Shown: one piece after another, positions 19,457 through 28,379 of the stretch
Numbering within the stretch: the stretch's first letter is position 1
Layout of the letters: each line of letters starts with the position of its first letter
Assembly: GCA_002763895.1 (NCBI GenBank)
Contig: NSLH01000011.1
Location: forward strand, 1-64,000
DNA length: 64,000 nucleotides
Source of the DNA: [Chlorobium] sp. 445
Lineage (GTDB): Bacteria > Bacteroidota > Chlorobiia > Chlorobiales > Thermochlorobacteraceae
Reading direction: 5' to 3'
Notes under the pieces: model-generated
Told to the model about the DNA's origin: nothing
Databases searched by the model: none
The model's input: the letters and a program-made list of their open reading frames with translations, nothing else
Program-made: the position numbers and the translations under genes

Positions 19457-21097
19457 TTAAAGCGCACGCAAAACATCGGTTGCTGAAACCATTCCGACTT
19501 CCTCTTCCGCTGTTCTACCTGCTTGACCATGCAAGTATGCGGCAATTGCTGCAGCTACATCGATTGAAAGTCCTTGCGCTGCCAATGAGACAATCATACC
19601 AGCGAGCACATCGCCGGTGCCTGCTGTTGCAAGTGCTGCTGTGCCTGTGTCATTCAAATACAGTTTGCCATTAGCGGCAATCAGTGTGGGCGCGCCTTTG
19701 AGCAATAGTCCGATTGCGTAACGCTTCACAAACTCGCGCACGAAGTAGAGCCGATCTGCATCAACCTCTTCGGCATCAATACCTGTGAGGCGTTCAAATT
19801 CACCGAGATGTGGCGTAAGCAGTGCCTGAGAGAGTTTCAATTGCTCCAATAAGCCAAGTTCTGCGATTGTGTAAAGGGCATCGGCATCAATGACGAGCTT
19901 TTTGTCTTGGAAGTCAGGCGCCGTGAGCAATCGTGCAATAAAGGCTTGTCGCTCAGGCGTTCTGCCTAGTCCGCATCCGATGAGAATGGCATCTGCCCAG
20001 CGTGCCCGTTCATAGATTTGTTTTTCATCTTGTCCAATGAGCACGGCTTCAGGAATAGCAAGATGCACAGTGTTGAATGCTGAAGGCGGCACCGATGCGC
20101 AGACATAGCCGGCACCCATTTTTACTGCGGCACGAATTGCCATCAAGGCTGCACCCATCATGGAACTTTGCTCTGTCTGTGAGCCGACGATTGCCAAAAC
20201 CTTGCCGTTTTCGTGCTTTGCGCTGTTAGGCAGGCGTAAAGGCAAATGCGCACCGACAAATTCTTCATCAATCAAATTGCAGTGCTCATCTTTGGTCAGA
20301 AATTCAGGAATGGAGATATCTGCCACTACCACTTCCCCAGCACACTCTCGCCCTTTGCCAAAGAAAAATCCTGTTTTCAAAAAGCCCAGTGCAATGGTTA
20401 AATCAGCTTCAACTGCAACTTCATCCACTTCGCCGCTCGTCCCATCGACCCCTGTTGGGATATCGATGGCAATAACTGTTGCGCCTTCACTTGCACCTTT
20501 TTCATTGATGAGTAAAATTGCGTCTTTGATTAGAGGACTAAGTGCAGGTCGCAATTCTTGTTGCAATTCCACAGGCAGTGGCGTCGGCTCAGCAAGTGCC
20601 TCTTCGGAGATTTTCGGTAGAAAAGGATTGTTTTCTTCGCGCCGTTTTATACCGCGCGGGTGATCGGTACGCTTATAGCCTGTACCTAAAATGGCGTCAA
20701 TGACAAAATCATATTTGGTTTCAATCACAAATGCTGGAATCATCTCATCTGCCTCAACGGCACGCAATCTATCAGTGTAGCTCATGTATTGCGAGAGAAT
20801 TTTCAGTGTCGCTGCACCATCTTGTTTGAGCAGAGAGGTTGGACAGAGATAGACCAAATCAACCTTTGCCCCTGCATTGACCAGATGACGCGAGAGCACA
20901 ATCCCATCGCCGCCGTTGTTGCCTTTACCACAGAGCACTAGAAACGATTTTCCTGCAAGATTGCCATACTTTTGCAAAAGAATGTTGCACGACTCCTTTC
21001 CTGCAAGTTCCATTAGCTGTTTTTCGGTGATGCGCAGCTTGACGACAGCATCATAATCTACTTCGCGCATCTCTTGCGCCGTTAGCACTTTTCGCAT
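19457..21097 (-). CDS. nnrDE: Bifunctional NAD(P)H-hydrate epimerase/ADP-dependent dehydratase
   Basis: A 546-residue two-domain enzyme that repairs hydrated NAD(P)H. The N-terminal epimerase (YjeF_N) shows MRKVLTAQEMREVD and GKGNNGGDGIVLSRHL near residues 57-72, then IDAILGTG and IDIPTGVDGTSG. The C-terminal ribokinase-like dehydratase begins near 290 and shows GSQTEQSSMMGAALMAIRAA, ALLTPHLGEFERL and the ATP-site motif GTAALATAGTGDVLAGMI. Between the IDAILGTG and IDIPTG motifs there is a roughly 50-residue, Pro/Glu-rich insert (HPRGIKRREENNPFLPKISE onward) that I do not expect in most relatives. It lies 41 bases upstream of mazG, suggesting a metabolite-repair transcription unit. Confidence 0.92.
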   Translation of the reverse strand: MRKVLTAQEMREVDYDAVVKLRITEKQLMELAGKESCNILLQKYGNLAGKSFLVLCGKGNNGGDGIVLSRHLVNAGAKVDLVYLCPTSLLKQDGAATLKILSQYMSYTDRLRAVEADEMIPAFVIETKYDFVIDAILGTGYKRTDHPRGIKRREENNPFLPKISEEALAEPTPLPVELQQELRPALSPLIKDAILLINEKGASEGATVIAIDIPTGVDGTSGEVDEVAVEADLTIALGFLKTGFFFGKGRECAGEVVVADISIPEFLTKDEHCNLIDEEFVGAHLPLRLPNSAKHENGKVLAIVGSQTEQSSMMGAALMAIRAAVKMGAGYVCASVPPSAFNTVHLAIPEAVLIGQDEKQIYERARWADAILIGCGLGRTPERQAFIARLLTAPDFQDKKLVIDADALYTIAELGLLEQLKLSQALLTPHLGEFERLTGIDAEEVDADRLYFVREFVKRYAIGLLLKGAPTLIAANGKLYLNDTGTAALATAGTGDVLAGMIVSLAAQGLSIDVAAAIAAYLHGQAGRTAEEEVGMVSATDVLRAL

Positions 21098-21281
21098 AGT
21101 CTTTTGCCGTATTAAAGTTGATTAAGAATACAAGATAGTGCATCGCAGACAATCTCGTGTTGTGCAAAGCTGAGCACAGCTCACCTTTCAGTTTTTTGTA
21201 AGGAACGAAACCGCTGGCTTATGCATTTTTTGTAGATGCAAGTCACATGTTTTTTACTTTAACTGTACCACAATACTTTGT

Positions 21282-22903
21282 ATGGCATCCAAGCGTCCGC
21301 TTACTTTCCTTGCTGCACTACTTACACTTCACTTTTTTATCCCTGCATCACCCAGCCTTGCTGCGCGTCATGCCGATTCACTTGCTGGCGCAGCACCTGA
21401 CTCTATCCTAGCCTACGGCGTTTTACTTTCACAAAAAGCCGTCGGGGCTGAAGCACGCGCCAGTGCGCTTTACCAGCTTGCGCTGTCTTACTTCAACATG
21501 AATGACCGTAATCGCGCACAAACACTCTGGCATGAGGCGCTAGGTGAAGTCAATCGCTTAGTGCAACCCGAGACACGCTCACTTTATCTTCTACAACTTG
21601 TGAATTTAGGAATTACGCTTGGACTTGAAGATAGCGCTTACGCCATTGCTTCTCAGATACCTTCTCCCAGAGAGAAAACACTTGGGCTCTTTGCGCTTAC
21701 ACAATCTTTTCTTGCAAAAGATAAAGCACGTTTCGAGAAATTAGCTGACGAGACTTGGACTGCCGCCGAAGAACTTTCTCAAGTTCCCTCAGCCGTTGCA
21801 ATACTCTCACGCCTGTCACTTCTTTACCTCAAAAGTGGCGCTACAAAGTCTGGTCAAGAAGCTCTCAATCAGGCTTTAGGGATTCAGTTGTTGCCCAGTG
21901 TTGAAACTGTAGAGCTTTTTGGCAAGCTCGCTGTAGAGTTTTTCCAAGCTGGTCAAGCTCAGTATGGTGATAAACTTTTGAAAACTGCGCAGTCTTCTCT
22001 TTCCAAGATAAAAAATGACAGAGAGAGCGTTTCGTCAGCGCGCTTTGCCTTATCGCTTTTGCTGATTGATGCTGGTGAGTTAGAGCGCGCCCGTCCTATC
22101 GTTGCAGCTATCACGAATGTCATGGATCGGCTTTCTGCAATGCAAAAACTTGGCTTCGGCTTTGCTCAGCGCAATCAACCTGCGCAAGCAGTACAACTTG
22201 CCCAACAGATGCGTCAGATTAGTCAATCGATTCGCAATACTTCCGACCGTGCTACCGTTTTAGGTTTGATTGCAACACTCTTGGCAGAAGCTCAATCTCA
22301 AGCAGATGCCGCAGCAGATGAAGCGCTGGCAGCCATCAATGCCATTCCTGTGGCTTTCGACCGCTCTATACTGCTCGGCGAACTTGCTGCCAACTTTGCA
22401 GAAGTGCGCCTCTTCGACAAGGCTGAACTTGCTCTGAGTCAGGTGAGCATCCCACAACATCGTGCCACGTCGGCGTATCGTGTCGGTAGAAGATTTGCTC
22501 TTGCCAATAGGCCTGACAAAGCCAAGCCACTTTTTGCCGAAGCTCTTGCGCTGCGCGATAAATTTACCAATGCAGAGTTTAAAGCCCGAGCACTTATGCA
22601 CATAACCGCAGAGAGTTTCAAATTTCAGTTTGACCTTGCTGATTCAGCCTTTAGCGCTGCGCTCACAGCTATTGCTGATGTGTCAGCGCCTACCCAACGT
22701 GCTGAACTCCTACGCGCTTTTGCAACTGACCTTGCCAGCCTTGGCAAACTTCAACATGCGATGCTTGTTATCCAAAAATGGAGAACCCTGCTCAAATGGC
22801 AATCTCACTTTCCGACCTTGTGCGCATTGGCTACGAGAAAAAAATACCCTTTCCCAATGAGACCATTGCCACACTTAAATCCATTGTGGAATCTAGTCCG
22901 TAG
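21282..22903 (+). CDS. Exported helical-repeat (TPR-like) protein (one frame break)
   Basis: A protein of about 540 residues with an N-terminal signal peptide ending near LAARHA. The rest is a long run of alpha-helical pairs of about 35 residues, rich in Ala and Leu, such as VAILSRLSLLYLKSGATKSG and AMQKLGFGFAQRNQPAQAVQ, so it should form an alpha solenoid. The frame breaks in the A-run at 22774-22778. Adding one A gives VIQKMENPAQMAISLSDLVR and a stop at 22903. I cannot name the family or partner. A periplasmic scaffold is likely. Confidence 0.75.
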
Positions 22904-22977
22904 CAGCGCCTGCAGCATTCGCCTCTCTGTTTAGCTTTGGTATCACCACTCTATCGCAGCGGCATTGCGTAAATGGT

Positions 22978-23862
22978 CTAATGTGGGGGTTCATAGATAA
23001 GTCGGAAAAAGATGCCGAAGCGGTCAGCATCACGCCGCAGTGGCACACTAACCACGATACCGATGAGCACATTGTCTGCAATGCCCAAGCGCATTTGCGG
23101 ACGCAGTGTGATGCTGGCTTCCCTGTCTGAAAAGTACTTGTTGATTTCTACTCCGATGAAATTGCGCGTGCCACGAATCATATAGTGAATGTTGGTGTGC
23201 CATTCGTATTCGAAAAAGAGTGAGGCTGTCTTGAAAAAGGTATGCTCAATTCTTAGGCCTGTATAAATCATCGTGTGAAAATTGTATCCCCATCGCTTTG
23301 CTACAATGAAAAAGGGATTATAGAGATTGCCCTTGAAAAACGGGGCTTGGCGTAGCACATTCAAATCGCTTAGTTCAAGCTCATTGACGTAACCGAGTGC
23401 CATGGAGGTTGCAATGTCTTCAGAGACAAAGAAACTCCACTGCACTGCCGCTTTGAGCGACTCTATTCGGTTTGATGGCACAAAGCTCTCACTGCGTGCC
23501 GAGTATACTGTAATAGGCACTTCAAACTCCACGCCTAAACGATGAATCGGCGCAAACTCATATTCAATGAGCATGTTGTAACGATCATAGTCCAATTGGT
23601 CGGTTAGCCCAAAGCCGAAGTTCCACTCCGCCTCACCTTTGCGCGCCCCTAAATCACGAATCAAATCAATAAACAACGGCTCGGCATGAAGCACTTTATC
23701 TGGTCCCTCAATTTTGTCCTCGACCTCATAGATATACAGTGTATCTTTAATTGTTTTTTTATCAAGAGGTCTTTTCTTATCCAAAGTATCTGAAGTCATC
23801 TTAAACGCTGCCTCTGCAGAAAGTGGGAGCAAAAGGTAAAAAAGAAAAAGACTAAACCGCAT
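22978..23862 (-). CDS. Putative outer-membrane beta-barrel protein
   Basis: A 294-residue protein starting at the ATG at 23862 with signal peptide MRFSLFLFYLLLPLSAEA. A strong AGGAGG at about 23883-23888 would instead suit a TTG at 23880, so the start is uncertain. After a charged segment comes HAEPLFIDLIRDLGARKGEA, a motif I recall from uncharacterised Bacteroidetes outer-membrane proteins. The remainder alternates hydrophobic and polar residues with many aromatics, as in barrel strands, for example YNFHTMIYTGLRIEH. Function is unknown. Confidence 0.65.
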   Translation of the reverse strand: MRFSLFLFYLLLPLSAEAAFKMTSDTLDKKRPLDKKTIKDTLYIYEVEDKIEGPDKVLHAEPLFIDLIRDLGARKGEAEWNFGFGLTDQLDYDRYNMLIEYEFAPIHRLGVEFEVPITVYSARSESFVPSNRIESLKAAVQWSFFVSEDIATSMALGYVNELELSDLNVLRQAPFFKGNLYNPFFIVAKRWGYNFHTMIYTGLRIEHTFFKTASLFFEYEWHTNIHYMIRGTRNFIGVEINKYFSDREASITLRPQMRLGIADNVLIGIVVSVPLRRDADRFGIFFRLIYEPPH

Positions 23863-24034
23863 GAATTTTACTCGGTACAATTCCACCTCCTGTTAACGAT
23901 CGTTTTTTGAAGTGATGCGCGTTTTGCTTACCCTTTCTTCTTGACCTGTTTTTCTTGATAGTTTTTCATACTTGCTTGAACTCCATGCTTTTTGTGCTGC
24001 TCTCACAAGATGCATGCGCTCAGACCTTCTTCTA

Positions 24035-24813
24035 CTACGCTTGTTTCTTACCGAGTTGCTCTATTTCTTGTTCAATCTCTACATCATGGTAGGAGTTACG
24101 ATCGACAAAGTTGCGAATGATGGGATCTTTGGTTTCAGCAAGTTTCTCTGGTGTGCCAAAAAGTATATTTTTCCCTCATGCATCATCGCCACGCGATCGG
24201 CTACTTTGTAGACACTTTGCATGTCGTGCGTTACAACAACTGATGTTACGCGCAGCGTTTTTGCTAAGTTTTGAATCAGAGTGTCAATCGAGTCGGACAT
24301 AATCGGATCAAGGCCTGTTGTTGGCTCATCGTAGAAAATGTATTCAGGGTTAGTTGCCAGTGCGCGTGCTAATCCTACTCGCTTGCGCATACCGCCTGAG
24401 AGTTCTGAGGGCTTTAGATGTTCAATGTTTGGTAGCCCGACCATTTCTAATTTTTCGGCTACAATTCTGCGAATCTCTTTTTCTGAGAGTGTCGTGTTTT
24501 CTCTGAGTGCGATACCGACATTTTCACCGACGGTCATAGAATCAAAGAGTGCGGCGCCTTGAAAAAGAAACCCAAAGCGCAGTCGCAATTTGTAGAGTTC
24601 AGCTTTGCTCAGCTGCGAAATGACTTTTCCATCCACGCGCACGGTACCTTCGTCGGGCATGAGCAACCCCACGATATGCTTGAGCAAAACGGATTTGCCA
24701 CACCCGCTTCTGCCAATAATTACCATGGTCTCGCCCGTCTGAATGTCAAGCGTTACGCCTTGCAATACATGCTTATCACGAAAAGTTTTTCTCAAGTTTT
24801 CAATTTGGATCAT
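24035..24813 (-). CDS. mlaF: MlaF-like ABC transporter ATPase (one frame break)
   Basis: A protein of about 259 residues that powers retrograde phospholipid transport in Mla-type systems. Walker A is GRSGCGKSVLLKHIVG, the signature is LSGGMRKRVGLARAL and Walker B is FYDEPTTGLDP, followed by SVVVTHDM. The C-terminus shifts frame in the A-run at 24158-24162. One added base restores GTPEKLAETKDPIIRNFVDR and an end at 24035, the usual MlaF tail. Partner genes mlaE and mlaD are not adjacent. The gene starts 28 bases after the DAHP synthase gene on the same strand, so co-transcription is likely. Confidence 0.88.
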
Positions 24814-24841
24814 CAGACCCTTCTAGCAGATGATTGAATTT

Positions 24842-25882
24842 TTAACTGACTTCTTCTTCTGCAAAAATAGGCAGTTTTCTTTTCACGGCAGTTGCAACAG
24901 GCACAAGTTCTTTCAGGAGTTGCTCAAATTTTTTCGGCTTCAGCGACTGCGGTCCATCGGAGAGCGCGCATTCTGGTTTTGGGTGCACTTCAATCATCAC
25001 GCCATCTGCACCGGCTGCCACGGCTGCTTTTGCCATAGCTGGTACATATTCCCAGAAGCCTGTGCCATGCGATGGATCAGCAATAACAGGCAAATGCGAC
25101 AGCGCTTTGATGACTGGAATGGCAGAAAGATCAAGCGTATTGCGCGTGTAGGTCTCAAAGGTGCGAATACCGCGCTCGCAGAGAATAATGTTCGGATTAC
25201 CGTTGGAGTAAATGTATTCGGCTGCCATTAGAAATTCTTCGATTGTCGCAGCCAGTCCACGCTTGAGCAAAATAGGATGCGGATACTTAGCGACCGCTTC
25301 CAGCAGGGAGAAATTCTGCATATTGCGTGCCCCAATTTGTAAGATATCGGTATGCTCTGCCACCAACGGTAAGTTCTCTGTGTCTTTCACTTCAGTTACC
25401 ACCAGCAACCCATACTTTTCTGCCGCATCTTTGAGCAGTTTCAAGCCTTGTGCTTTCAAGCCTTGAAACGCATACGGTGAAGTTCTCGGCTTGAATGCGC
25501 CGCCGCGCATGATTTTCACACCCGTTTGCCTCAGCAGCACCGCAACTTCGTTGATTTGTTCTTCACTCTCGACAGAACACGGTCCTGCCATAATCTGCAA
25601 CTCTTCAGCACCGATTCTGATGCCACCGACTTGCACCACAGTATCTTGCAGTTTGACTTCACGGCTGACAAGCTTAAACGGCTTCGTGATACGCACGGCA
25701 TCCACCACGCCGCTCAAACTCATAAAAATCTCGCGCTCGATAGGTCCCTTATTGCCTGTAATGCCGATAGCGGTTCGCACATCGCTTGGAATTGGATGCG
25801 GCGTGAAGCCTAAGGCACGAATGCGCTCGCAGACCGCATTGATTTGTTCTTGCGTAGCATTGCAACTCATAACAACAAGCAT
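24842..25882 (-). CDS. aroF: 3-deoxy-7-phosphoheptulonate (DAHP) synthase, type I beta
   Basis: A 346-residue enzyme that condenses phosphoenolpyruvate with erythrose 4-phosphate, the first step of the shikimate pathway. Residues 1-70 form the ferredoxin-like regulatory domain found in the Thermotoga-type enzyme ([20 protein letters not shown]). The barrel has [13 protein letters not shown] near 92-104, [17 protein letters not shown] near 121-137, [14 protein letters not shown] near 198-211, [10 protein letters not shown], and [11 protein letters not shown] near 264-274. AAAGG-like AAAGGAGC precedes the ATG. The leader of about 160 bases contains a promoter and a short Trp/Tyr-rich frame, listed separately. 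Confidence 0.93.
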   Translation of the reverse strand: MLVVMSCNATQEQINAVCERIRALGFTPHPIPSDVRTAIGITGNKGPIEREIFMSLSGVVDAVRITKPFKLVSREVKLQDTVVQVGGIRIGAEELQIMAGPCSVESEEQINEVAVLLRQTGVKIMRGGAFKPRTSPYAFQGLKAQGLKLLKDAAEKYGLLVVTEVKDTENLPLVAEHTDILQIGARNMQNFSLLEAVAKYPHPILLKRGLAATIEEFLMAAEYIYSNGNPNIILCERGIRTFETYTRNTLDLSAIPVIKALSHLPVIADPSHGTGFWEYVPAMAKAAVAAGADGVMIEVHPKPECALSDGPQSLKPKKFEQLLKELVPVATAVKRKLPIFAEEEVS

Positions 25883-25965
25883 GGGAATGCTCCTTTCTTT
25901 GAATGGTTTATGTTGGTATTGGAAAAAGAATCAGAGACAGCGTGATGACTAAAAAGTCAAGCAGA

Positions 25966-26046
25966 TTAGCTACGCCAAGCGCAGCCTTGCCAAGTGGGGC
26001 GTCGCCAATATCGAGTGGCGCAGTATGTTGGCTTGTAGGTTATCAT
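25966..26046 (-). other. Possible 26-codon Trp/Tyr-rich leader frame before DAHP synthase
   Basis: From the ATG at 26046 the minus strand encodes 26 residues starting MITYKPTYCATRYWRR, with three Trp and three Tyr codons, upstream of the aromatic-pathway gene. This resembles a transcription-attenuation leader peptide. Against this, no clear U-run terminator follows, and the Trp codons coincide with Leu-Gly or Ile-Gly codons in an overlapping frame. That frame (IGDAPLGKAALGVANLLDFL and on) looks hydrophobic and coding-like but lacks a start. Confidence 0.25.
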
Positions 26047-26052
26047 AAAGTA

Positions 26053-26081
26053 ATTATAAGCAAAAATGCAGTATCGCGCAA
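26053..26081 (-). promoter_or_regulatory. Sigma-70-like promoter upstream of DAHP synthase
   Basis: On the minus strand TTGCGC (26081-26076) is separated by 17 bases from a perfect TATAAT (26058-26053). Transcription would begin near 26046, almost at the leader ATG, giving a 5' leader of about 160 bases for the DAHP synthase gene. Confidence 0.4.
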
Positions 26082-26177
26082 GTTTTCTCTATCTTGTTAT
26101 CTGCCTGCAATTAGGACTATTGCTTGAATGAACTTGCTCTAGAATGGTGTTAAAATTCCCGCTCTGATTTTCATTGT

Positions 26178-27281
26178 TTAGGCTTCTCTTAATAGGCGCG
26201 AAAACATCAGACAACATATGTCGTTATCGTTGTTAATCTTCAAGATTGGATTTCGTCCCGCGTCTTTTTCAATCTCAATGCCATCGCTGTACGGCGTGAA
26301 GGCTAAAATTTGTGCCATGCGTATGGTAAAATTTCGTTTTGACCCCATGAAAATCACACGCTTATCGGTCAGGTAAAGATTTCCGCTATCGATGTAGGTG
26401 AGTTCTTCGCTCGTGATGCGCTGCGGTGCAATGGTGCCGACCCTGTAATAAATGCCTTTTGCAATTCTCATGCGCCCGCTAAGACCAGCATAGTTGATTC
26501 TTTTCGTGACGGTTCTCAGTTCATACCATTCCGCATGGCTCTTGAGGTAGCACCTCTCATTTTTTTGAAGTTTAATATTAACAAACAGATTAGGCAGTTG
26601 AGATAAATCTGCATTTTCAATATACCAATAGAGGCGCAGCCGGTCTAATTGCGCTTTTGTATGGGCATCGAACTTTGGGGCAACGCCTAAATTTTTGCAT
26701 AGCATTTCAAATTCTGCATCTTCGTCAGGCGAGAGTCGGCCATCCTGAATTACTCGGCTTATAAAATTTGCAAGGATATCATGGCTAAGCTCTGCATAGA
26801 TTCTCTCTGCAATTCTTTTTGGTAGCAGGAGGTCTTGTTGGAGTTTTTCTAAGAAGGCATGTTCTTGCTCGTCTAATCGATTATCGGTAAGTGCTTGTTT
26901 GAGACTTTCTCGATAGATTTCGCTTACGACATTTTCATGCAGAATCTCGATCTCTCTGTCAGAAAGGTTCAGCAGTTTTTTTAAGTGCTGCAGTTCCTCA
27001 ATGTCTTTTTCAGAAAAAGCTTTATCCTGCAAGCAATGCTCAAGATAGCGTTTGTAGAGCTGCATAATTTCACTCCTGAACTCCTCAACGCGGTTGAGCT
27101 TTTTGTATTTAGCGAGACTTTGGCTTAGCTCTTCAAAGCTAATCTCTAAAATTGGTTTTGAGGCAAGCAGATTATTAAGTTCAATGAGCGCATTCTCAGG
27201 CGGGTGTTTTCCGAACAACTTTTGAAAAAATGTACGTTCCTCGAGTGGCTTTACCTTGAAGACTTGAGTCATGATTAGCAC
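26178..27281 (-). CDS. TerB-like repeat protein with C-terminal PH-like domain
   Basis: A 367-residue cytoplasmic protein whose family I cannot name. Residues about 80-220 contain three acidic helical repeats: QDKAFSEKDIEELQHLKKLL, LTDNRLDEQEHAFLEKLQQD and IQDGRLSPDEDAEFEMLCKN. These share a D-x-x-L-[SD]-x-x-[DE]-x-x-x-[FL]-x-x-L pattern like TerB (tellurite-resistance) helices. The C-terminal part, SGNLYLTDKRVIFMGSKRNF with IRMAQILAFTPYSDGIEIEK, resembles bacterial PH/GRAM-like domains (YokE type). Start is at 27281, or 27272 with MTQVFKVKP. A twin palindromic repeat lies 60 bases upstream. A stress-sensing or membrane-surface role is possible but unproven. Confidence 0.65.
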   Translation of the reverse strand: MLIMTQVFKVKPLEERTFFQKLFGKHPPENALIELNNLLASKPILEISFEELSQSLAKYKKLNRVEEFRSEIMQLYKRYLEHCLQDKAFSEKDIEELQHLKKLLNLSDREIEILHENVVSEIYRESLKQALTDNRLDEQEHAFLEKLQQDLLLPKRIAERIYAELSHDILANFISRVIQDGRLSPDEDAEFEMLCKNLGVAPKFDAHTKAQLDRLRLYWYIENADLSQLPNLFVNIKLQKNERCYLKSHAEWYELRTVTKRINYAGLSGRMRIAKGIYYRVGTIAPQRITSEELTYIDSGNLYLTDKRVIFMGSKRNFTIRMAQILAFTPYSDGIEIEKDAGRNPILKINNDNDICCLMFSRLLREA

Positions 27282-27297
27282 TGGAAGTTTAGCTGTG

Positions 27298-27305
27298 TAA
27301 ATGTA
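27298..27305 (-). promoter_or_regulatory. Candidate -7 element (TACATTTA) for the TerB-like gene
   Basis: The minus strand reads TACATTTA, seven of eight matches to TAnnTTTG, inside two TATACAT copies ten bases apart. It lies 17 bases before the ATG at 27281. The twin palindromes at 27341-27370 would then sit about 50-80 bases upstream of the transcription start. Confidence 0.25.
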
Positions 27306-27340
27306 TATCCATGTATAAGACCGTGCCGTTACTCGAACAA

Positions 27341-27370
27341 CTGGTCTATAGACTGCTGGTCTATAGACTA
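27341..27370. repeat. Tandem 15-bp repeat with 10-bp palindromes, possible operator
   Basis: Two adjacent 15-base copies, CTGGTCTATAGACTG and CTGGTCTATAGACTA, differ only in the last base. Each contains the perfect palindrome GTCTATAGAC (27344-27353 and 27359-27368), centres 15 bases apart. The site lies between the 3' end of dapB and the start of the TerB-like gene, both on the minus strand. Position and symmetry suit a dimeric activator or repressor of the TerB-like gene. Confidence 0.5.
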
Positions 27371-27410
27371 ATTATGCCGATCTGTGACAATTCGTTCAGT
27401 TAGAAGTGTC

Positions 27411-28157
27411 TTACAGGCGTTCGAGTTTCAATTTTTCAGCAAGGAAATCCTCGAAGGAAAAGAAGCCTTGTCTGCCTTGTAGCCATTCGGCGGCTTGCAG
27501 TGCGCCTTCAGCGAAGCCTCTACGACTTTTTGCAGTGTGTGTGAGAACCAGTTCATCAGCAGGTGAATCAATGTGAAGGGTATGCGTGCCGAACACACTT
27601 CCCAGACGCAGCGAAGCAACCAGCAACTGCCCTTTTTGAACTGGAGCGTTATCGGCAAGCGATGTGCGTAGCGTGGTTTTTCTTGGTAAGGCAGAAAGCA
27701 CATGATCAACTGCTTTGAGTGCCGTGCCGCTTGGGGCATCTTTTTTTCGGATGTGATGAATTTCAGATAAGGCGAGGTCAAACTCTGGGAAGGGCGCAAT
27801 CAGTGATGCTGCTACTTTGACTAATTGCAAGAACAGATTCACACCCAGCGAGAAGTTTGGGGCATAAAGCAACGCACCGTTGGCGGCTTGCACCTTTTGC
27901 TGCACTTCACCCAGCTGATCATACCAGCCCGTTGTGCCAACCACAATCGGCTTTTTGGCTTGCAACAGTATTGGGAGATTTTCCAGAAACGCTGCAGCGG
28001 TTGTAAAATCTATACAAGCATCTGCCTCGGCAAGCGCTTCTACATGGGGCGGTTCTTTTGAGCTGAATGTTGCAATTATCTGATGCTGTTGTGTTTCGGC
28101 AAGCAGTGCGGCAATAGCTTTGCCCATATTGCCATTGCCGACGAGAACGATTTTCAT
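27411..28157 (-). CDS. dapB: 4-hydroxy-tetrahydrodipicolinate reductase
   Basis: A 248-residue enzyme of the lysine/diaminopimelate pathway that reduces the product of DapA with NAD(P)H. The nucleotide-binding loop is VGNGNMGKAIA at residues 5-15. IDFTTAAAFLENLP and VVGTTGWYDQ line the cofactor site. The catalytic motif is HHIRKKDAPSGTALK near 135-149, with the His pair and Lys-Pro-Ser-Gly-Thr. The length fits the shorter bacterial form. The gene stands alone on the minus strand, next to tRNA-Ser on the plus strand. Confidence 0.95.
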   Translation of the reverse strand: MKIVLVGNGNMGKAIAALLAETQQHQIIATFSSKEPPHVEALAEADACIDFTTAAAFLENLPILLQAKKPIVVGTTGWYDQLGEVQQKVQAANGALLYAPNFSLGVNLFLQLVKVAASLIAPFPEFDLALSEIHHIRKKDAPSGTALKAVDHVLSALPRKTTLRTSLADNAPVQKGQLLVASLRLGSVFGTHTLHIDSPADELVLTHTAKSRRGFAEGALQAAEWLQGRQGFFSFEDFLAEKLKLERL

Positions 28158-28188
28158 TGGGGCGTATCCACTTTATGTTGAAAACTAT

Positions 28189-28196
28189 TATCTTTG
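28189..28196 (+). promoter_or_regulatory. Candidate -7 element (TATCTTTG) for tRNA-Ser
   Basis: TATCTTTG is a full match to TAnnTTTG and lies about 50 bases before the tRNA. No TTTG is seen at the usual -33 spacing. Confidence 0.35.
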
Positions 28197-28247
28197 TAAT
28201 TCAATATCTTTTTTTAGCTGAAAGTAGAATTTCTCTTCCCAGAGCTT

Positions 28248-28335
28248 GGAGAGGTCGCATAGTTGGTCTAGTGCGCTCGCCTGGAAAGCGGGTAGGGTGT
28301 AAAAGCCCTCGCGGGTTCGAATCCCGCCCTCTCCG
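28248..28335 (+). tRNA. tRNA-Ser (anticodon GGA)
   Basis: The acceptor stem GGAGAGG pairs with CCTCTCC, followed by discriminator G and an encoded CCA at 28336-28338. The anticodon loop is CTGGAAA, giving anticodon GGA, which reads UCC and UCU. The long variable arm and the GGTTCGAATCC T-loop are typical of tRNA-Ser. Length is 88 bases. Confidence 0.95.
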
Positions 28336-28379
28336 CCACTTCTCTGCACCAGTTTGTTTTGTTTTCCATCATTCCAGTC

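Noticed and set aside
25903-26127. 74-codon plus-strand frame upstream of DAHP synthase
   Set aside because: It lacks a ribosome site and recognisable features, and overlaps the DAHP synthase promoter and leader on the other strand.
27341-27370. Start of a CRISPR array
   Set aside because: Two adjacent repeats with no spacer between and no cas genes; better seen as an operator-like repeat.
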